10,269 nt of DNA from UBA1151 sp963579925 (lineage in GTDB: Bacteria > Chloroflexota > Dehalococcoidia > Lucifugimonadales > Lucifugimonadaceae): the NCBI GenBank assembly GCA_963579925.1, contig CAUZJA010000091.1, positions 1 through 10,269 of the forward strand. Reading direction: 5' to 3'. Shown here piece by piece: positions 6,135-10,269 of the stretch. A program made the translations under genes and the position numbers. Numbering within the stretch: position 1 is the first letter of the stretch; every line of letters begins with the position of its first letter. The notes beneath the pieces were generated by a model. That model worked only from the letters and a program-made list of their open reading frames with translations, did not search any database and had not been told where the DNA came from.

Positions 6135-7151
6135 CTACTGATCCACGAAGGATTGGTCACTGAAGAATTCAAGGACCTGTCGTCCCCATTCAACATCCAC
6201 CTCTGCAATGTCTGGCTGCTCCATCGCTCGGACGTAGAGACCACCACCATCAGGACTTTCATCCCCGATGGCGAGGGTGACATGATTCACCTCAGTCACA
6301 CCATTAGATAGTGCGCTCTCCAGGCGGATATCCAGGTATGGAGACTCCGGAGTGATTCCAAATATCTCAGCGGTGGCATCATCAGCGGTGCGTGCCACCT
6401 GCGCAACACCGCGAAAGTCAGGGGCGGCCATATGATTCAACCACGGCTCCAAGCCGTCAAAGTTGATTGGTGTTGTTCCGGTGCAAGGAACGTCATTCCC
6501 TACTGGAACGTCGCATTCAACCCAACCAAGATCGTCATGGTATGCAATACCCCTGACAACGTCATTCCCTTCAAAGAAGAGAAGTTCGGTGACCTGGCTT
6601 GGATCCATCGAGTAGCGCCAATCTGGATACGGAGGCTCATCAACCAATCGGCTGATAACTTTGCCCCATGATGAGTCAACAAGCACCATCTGTGGGAAAC
6701 CAACCATCCGGGCGTACTGACCGCCTCCATTGGGAGTGAGATCACCAAGCTCCATGGCAACGATGCTGCCGTCACGGAGTGTCAGATCCACTATCAGATC
6801 AGGATCAGCGAGTCCAAATAGAGAGTCGTCTTCAACGTCCTCAACAAGTACCCGCTGGATCTTTGGACCACCCAGAAGGAATGTCATGCCACCAAAGCGA
6901 TCATGGCTCACGGGAATGTCAGTCAGATCTGAAAAGTACCAGACACGCTCTGCAGGTCTAATTGAGAATTCCGTTACTCCCAGCGGCGTCTCTACGCCAA
7001 TGGAACGAATATCGTCTGGGGCCAGAGTGTAGAAGAAGGGCAGGTCTGGTCCACTTGATTCAGCTCCAGTATCTGATTCAAATACAAAGACCGCACCAAC
7101 TGCGACCCATGCCAGTAATGTGACAAGTGTTAGAGATATTCGAAGGTACAT
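6135..7151 (-). CDS. DUF4340 family protein, last gene of the Gld-type ABC operon
   Basis: Membrane-anchored extracytoplasmic protein of 338 residues with one N-terminal span or uncleaved signal at about 5-24. DUF4340 proteins of unknown activity are known to sit directly after GldG-like genes, as here. The sequence shows an internal duplication. LFGLADPDLIVDLTL with GDLTPNGGGQYAR (111-148) recurs as IFGITPESPYLDIRL with GDESPDGGGLYVR (264-308). Each copy continues into a V-D-x-x-WG element (158-163 and 318-323). The two-repeat arrangement suggests a pseudo-symmetric binding or scaffolding protein. Its ATG lies 7 bases after the stop of the GldG-like gene, so translation is probably coupled. 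It is likely to contact the GldG-like protein and permease outside the membrane; this is inference from gene order. Confidence 0.85.
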   Translation of the reverse strand: MYLRISLTLVTLLAWVAVGAVFVFESDTGAESSGPDLPFFYTLAPDDIRSIGVETPLGVTEFSIRPAERVWYFSDLTDIPVSHDRFGGMTFLLGGPKIQRVLVEDVEDDSLFGLADPDLIVDLTLRDGSIVAMELGDLTPNGGGQYARMVGFPQMVLVDSSWGKVISRLVDEPPYPDWRYSMDPSQVTELLFFEGNDVVRGIAYHDDLGWVECDVPVGNDVPCTGTTPINFDGLEPWLNHMAAPDFRGVAQVARTADDATAEIFGITPESPYLDIRLESALSNGVTEVNHVTLAIGDESPDGGGLYVRAMEQPDIAEVDVEWGRQVLEFFSDQSFVDQ

Positions 7152-7158
7152 TTAAGGC

Positions 7159-8937
7159 CTATCGTCTGCGCCACCACGATGCCACGCCAATGGCACCGAA
7201 GAGCACTGGCATGAGCAACCAACCAGTCCAGCGGATGAAGTCTCGTTCGGTCTGGGTGAGCACCAGCTCTCGGAAGACTCTTGCTTTGGGTCGGGTGGAT
7301 ATGAGTTCAAAATCTTTTGCCAGCCAGTTGACAGAGTTGGCCAGAAGGTCACCATTTTTTGCCGAAGAGAAGAAGCTGTTCGTTCCAAAATCAACATCAC
7401 CAATTAGTACGATATTGGTCCGTATAAAGTCTCCATCATCATCAACTTCGGGAGCTCGGCTCAGTTCGGCAATCGCTTCAACTGCTACAGCAACCGGCAA
7501 CGGGCCGGGCTGGTCAGTCTCAACGTTAAATTCAACGGAGTCACCGCTCTCTTCCCAACTTGCGAGCGTGGTCTGGGCCAGGATTGTCTGTCGCAAGTAT
7601 GGCGTTCCATTGTCGGTCAGGGGCACAGTGCTATCGTCAACCGTCCGCGCTACAAACGCTGCTCCAGGCATGTAGATCACGTCAATAGGGTCGGTGATCT
7701 GATGACCGGCGGTGATCTGGCCGTTTGATTTCTTGATCTGCAAAAAGTTGGGGTTTGGAGCCACGAAGCTGGACGTGTCTATCATCTGAGATGTGCCGAT
7801 GGTCAATCCGTAGCGACCAATAACTTCTCGCCAGGTGGCGGGGGTGTCTGGCTCAAGCATGAACAGCACTGAACCACCGCGTCGCATGTACTCAAGGAGA
7901 ATTGAGATTTCGTCAATCCCCATTGTGGTATCGAGATCAGTTTGTGGGCCAGCAAAGACGACAACTGCCGGCAACGTCCCGGACCCGTCAATTGAGCCCT
8001 CTAAGCTAAGAATTCGGCCCAGTTCCTGCATGGTGGCTGAAGCAACTGCGTAATTGTCTCTAATGATCGCCTGAAGGGCCCGGCCAAAACCGCCCGTGCC
8101 GTCTGCTGAGTCCGTGATATCAGATTCACCGTGTCCGGTGATAAAGAGAACGCCTTTTTGTTCAATTTGGCTAACGATCAGCAGCGCAGTTGAAATATCG
8201 TTCTCGTTGAATACCTGAGGGCCTGATCTTGGGTCATTGCCTGTAACAGTTTCAACTCGACGAGTGTCCATGCCCTCGATTGAAATTGAGGGGGTTACAG
8301 AGACACCAAACTCAGCTGCAAGATTGGGTTCCAGATCCGGATCTATAAGTCGAAACTCAAAGCCATTTGATGACCGTCTACGGAACTCATTCAGAAGATC
8401 CTGTGTCTCCTGCCACGAAGCCGCTCCCGCAGGAGTATCAGTTACAAAGAATGCGTTGGCCCGAATTGGCTCTTCGACGTTGTTCAAGATCGCCACGGTC
8501 TGATCAGACAGAATGAACTGCTTGGTGGCCGTCGTGTCCACTCGCAGCCATCCCATCGGCTCTGGTCTTTCGGCAAGCCAGAAGACTAGCCAATTGAGAA
8601 TGGCTGAGATTGCAATAAACACAATCACAAGAATTACGGTATTTGCGCCGTATCTACCCTTGCGACCGAATATTGCGCTGCCAACGGCTCGCCATGAGAT
8701 GGCGGCGTCAATGAGCAGCAATACAGCTCCAATACCAAGCACAAGAAGTCCGGCACCGGCAAGGTCACGGATGAATAACCAGACAATCGCTCCAATAAGG
8801 ACGGCGCCAGCACCGACCAGCAAAAGCATTACCTGGATGGAAGCAACATTATTTCGGAGACGGCCTACAAAGCTAAAGTCGCTTCGGGCGTCTTCGGGCA
8901 GCGGTCGGCTCATCGCCGATTGATCTCGATCAACCAT
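7159..8937 (-). CDS. GldG-like ABC transporter auxiliary protein
   Basis: Protein of 592 residues with the architecture of the GldG/ABC_transp_aux family. Three predicted membrane spans come first (about 34-54, 60-80 and 99-121), then a large extracytoplasmic region and a C-terminal span (about 570-588) ending in WWRRR. The family signature FITGHGE is at 265-271. The GDVDFGTNSFF and NGDLLANSVNWLA elements (513-540) match the conserved C-terminal part of the extracytoplasmic domain. In Bacteroidota GldA, GldF and GldG form an ABC transporter needed for gliding; in other phyla the same set occurs without gliding and the substrate is unknown. The start at 8937 is 6 bases after the permease stop; a second ATG at 8911-8913 is possible and would remove eight residues without affecting any domain. 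Neither has a strong Shine-Dalgarno site. I do not assign a gldG symbol because the function here is not shown. Confidence 0.87.
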   Translation of the reverse strand: MVDRDQSAMSRPLPEDARSDFSFVGRLRNNVASIQVMLLLVGAGAVLIGAIVWLFIRDLAGAGLLVLGIGAVLLLIDAAISWRAVGSAIFGRKGRYGANTVILVIVFIAISAILNWLVFWLAERPEPMGWLRVDTTATKQFILSDQTVAILNNVEEPIRANAFFVTDTPAGAASWQETQDLLNEFRRRSSNGFEFRLIDPDLEPNLAAEFGVSVTPSISIEGMDTRRVETVTGNDPRSGPQVFNENDISTALLIVSQIEQKGVLFITGHGESDITDSADGTGGFGRALQAIIRDNYAVASATMQELGRILSLEGSIDGSGTLPAVVVFAGPQTDLDTTMGIDEISILLEYMRRGGSVLFMLEPDTPATWREVIGRYGLTIGTSQMIDTSSFVAPNPNFLQIKKSNGQITAGHQITDPIDVIYMPGAAFVARTVDDSTVPLTDNGTPYLRQTILAQTTLASWEESGDSVEFNVETDQPGPLPVAVAVEAIAELSRAPEVDDDGDFIRTNIVLIGDVDFGTNSFFSSAKNGDLLANSVNWLAKDFELISTRPKARVFRELVLTQTERDFIRWTGWLLMPVLFGAIGVASWWRRR

Positions 8938-8943
8938 CGGGGT

Positions 8944-9729
8944 CTAGCGCCACCTTCTGGACTGAAGTAATACGACAGTAAGAAAAAGAAACACTCCGGT
9001 CATGCCCACGTAGTAGAGGATGTCACCAAAGTTGATGATTCCCCTTGAGAAATCAGCAAAGTGACCGCCCTGAGCAACTGCGAAGTTACTAACGTCAAAG
9101 GTCTGGAATGAACTGCCAAGCTGGAAGCCGTTTAGCACCTGCGCAGCGGTTCCACTCAACCGTTCCGCAACGAAGTCAACGACTGTCAGTCCGGTGAGGG
9201 TGCCAGCCGCCACAACAAGGGCCACCAACTGGTTGGAGGTGATGGCGGATGCCGCCAACCCCACCGATAGCGTTGTGGCGCCGTAAAGGATCATCCCAAG
9301 ATATCCGGTGTAAATAGGGCCGGTGTCTGGGACACCAAAAATGAACAGAACCAGCACGTAGTAGAGGGTGAGCGACAACATGATGACCAGCATCAAGAAT
9401 GAGGCAATGAATTTACCCATCACAATCTCAAACTCTCTGACCGGTGATGTCAGAAGCAGTTCAAGTGTGCCAAGTTTCTGCTCCTCTGCCAGCAACCTCA
9501 TAGTCAGGGCAGGGGAGAGGAAGATCATGAAGAAAATTGCGCCTGCACTAAAGCCACGAATACTGGCCTCAGAGAACGCATCGGATACGGAAGCCACAAA
9601 GAAGAACCCCGTGATGGCCAAGAACGCGGCAGCAACCACGTATGCCATTGGCGACGAGAAGTACGTCTTCAATTCTTTGTAAGCGACGTTCCAGATGTTG
9701 TTGAGGGACTGACTTATCGTTGAGCCCAT
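8944..9729 (-). CDS. ABC-2 type permease, GldF-like
   Basis: Integral membrane subunit of 261 residues with six predicted spans at about 27-47, 60-80, 106-131, 143-163, 167-187 and 236-255. Between spans 2 and 3 is EEQKLGTLELLLTSPVRE (82-99), the cytoplasmic coupling segment characteristic of GldF and related ABC-2 permeases, which contacts the ATPase. The short amphipathic start WNVAYKELKTYFSSP is also typical. It would form the membrane pore or lever of the transporter encoded by this operon, working with the ATPase encoded 12 bases upstream and the GldG-like protein 6 bases downstream. The ATG at 9727-9729 fits the family N-terminus. No clear Shine-Dalgarno precedes it, so translational coupling to the ATPase gene is likely. 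Confidence 0.9.
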   Translation of the reverse strand: MGSTISQSLNNIWNVAYKELKTYFSSPMAYVVAAAFLAITGFFFVASVSDAFSEASIRGFSAGAIFFMIFLSPALTMRLLAEEQKLGTLELLLTSPVREFEIVMGKFIASFLMLVIMLSLTLYYVLVLFIFGVPDTGPIYTGYLGMILYGATTLSVGLAASAITSNQLVALVVAAGTLTGLTVVDFVAERLSGTAAQVLNGFQLGSSFQTFDVSNFAVAQGGHFADFSRGIINFGDILYYVGMTGVFLFLTVVLLQSRRWR

Positions 9730-9741
9730 AGCCTGTAAGTG

Positions 9742-10269
9742 TTATTCCCCCGCGTTTTCATCTGTAGTGAGCTCAAGGAAAATCTCTTCAAGGCTCATGG
9801 GAATCATGTGCATGTTGGTCAGGCCCCAGCCCTTCTCAACAATTGCTCTGGCGACATTCTCGGTAGCTTCCTTGTCTGGTCGAGCATCGATCACCAAAGG
9901 AATGACGCCTTCGTTGTTATTCCGATTCGCCGCTGCACTCTGATCTCGCCTTGCGTCAACAATCATCGAAAGATCGCGCAGGGCGGAGACAATTTCGCTG
10001 AAGTTGTCGGCACCACGCACAGAGATCTCAATCCGCTCAGTTCGGCGCAATCGCTCGGACAGATTGCCAGGTTCGTCATCTGCCACCAATCGGCCATCGT
10101 GGATCACGAGGACTCTTTTGCAGATCATGCTGATTTCAGGAAGTATGTGGCTGCTGAGAATGAGCGTGTGCTCACCGCCAAGCTCTTTGATTAGTGCACG
10201 AGTCTCAACAACCTGAGCCGGATCAATACCAATAGTTGGCTCGTCTAGGATCAAAATGTCAGGCTCATG
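9742..10269 (-). CDS. ABC transporter ATP-binding protein, C-terminal part (5' end outside window)
   Basis: The frame runs off the right edge, so only 175 residues are seen. They begin HEPDILILDEP, which contains Walker B with its catalytic glutamate, then the D-loop TIGIDPAQ and the switch histidine in LSSHILPEIS. Walker A and the LSGGQ signature lie outside the window. An in-frame TTG at 10252 is internal, not a start. After the core is a C-terminal extension of about 100 residues (DNFSEIVSALRDLSMI through SLEEIFLELTTDE), common in ATPases paired with ABC-2 permeases and similar to GldA-type proteins. It would power the permease encoded 12 bases downstream. The stretch RRDQSAAANRNNNEG within the extension is a polar linker of low complexity. 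Confidence 0.92.
   Translation of the reverse strand, partial: HEPDILILDEPTIGIDPAQVVETRALIKELGGEHTLILSSHILPEISMICKRVLVIHDGRLVADDEPGNLSERLRRTERIEISVRGADNFSEIVSALRDLSMIVDARRDQSAAANRNNNEGVIPLVIDARPDKEATENVARAIVEKGWGLTNMHMIPMSLEEIFLELTTDENAGE

Noticed and set aside
7127..7675. 182-residue plus-strand open frame over the GldG-like gene
   Set aside because: Serine-rich antisense shadow of a well-supported gene with clear family motifs on the other strand.

Overview
The window looks like ordinary chromosomal DNA from an uncultivated bacterium. My best guess is Chloroflexota of the SAR202/Dehalococcoidia kind. Four things suggest this: an archaellum-type filament protein (known in archaea and some Chloroflexota), a galactonate-dehydratase-like enolase-superfamily enzyme (SAR202 genomes are known to carry many such paralogs), a Gld-type ABC transporter operon, and bacterial Shine-Dalgarno sites. 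The placement is an inference and no rRNA or other marker gene is present. Genes are tightly packed, no gap without a gene exceeds 300 bases, and I see no tRNA, insertion sequence or CRISPR array.

Layout. Positions 1-258 (+) hold the C-terminal end of a short-chain dehydrogenase. Next on the same strand is an archaellin-like gene whose signal peptide lies upstream of its first usable start codon, so its 5' end appears frame-disrupted next to a run of eight C residues. A GC-rich hairpin separates it from a convergent galactonate-dehydratase-like gene (2435-1272, minus), which I restart at a TTG behind a strong Shine-Dalgarno site. A divergent intergenic region of about 240 bases with small repeats leads to a secreted, membrane-anchored von Willebrand A-like protein (2677-4746, +). 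A near-perfect bidirectional terminator (4764-4798) separates that gene from a convergent cinA-like gene (6000-4810, minus), whose C-terminal amidase domain seems to have lost its active site.

The right-hand 4 kb is one minus-strand operon, read from right to left: ABC ATPase (cut by the window edge), six-span ABC-2 permease, GldG-like auxiliary protein and DUF4340 protein. Gaps are 6 to 12 bases, and a hairpin terminator at 6079-6099 follows. These four products probably form one membrane complex in which ATP hydrolysis drives a permease with large extracytoplasmic partner proteins; the substrate is not known. The most interesting signal is the archaellin 5' end: either an assembly error, a decayed gene, or a homopolymer on/off switch for a surface filament protein.
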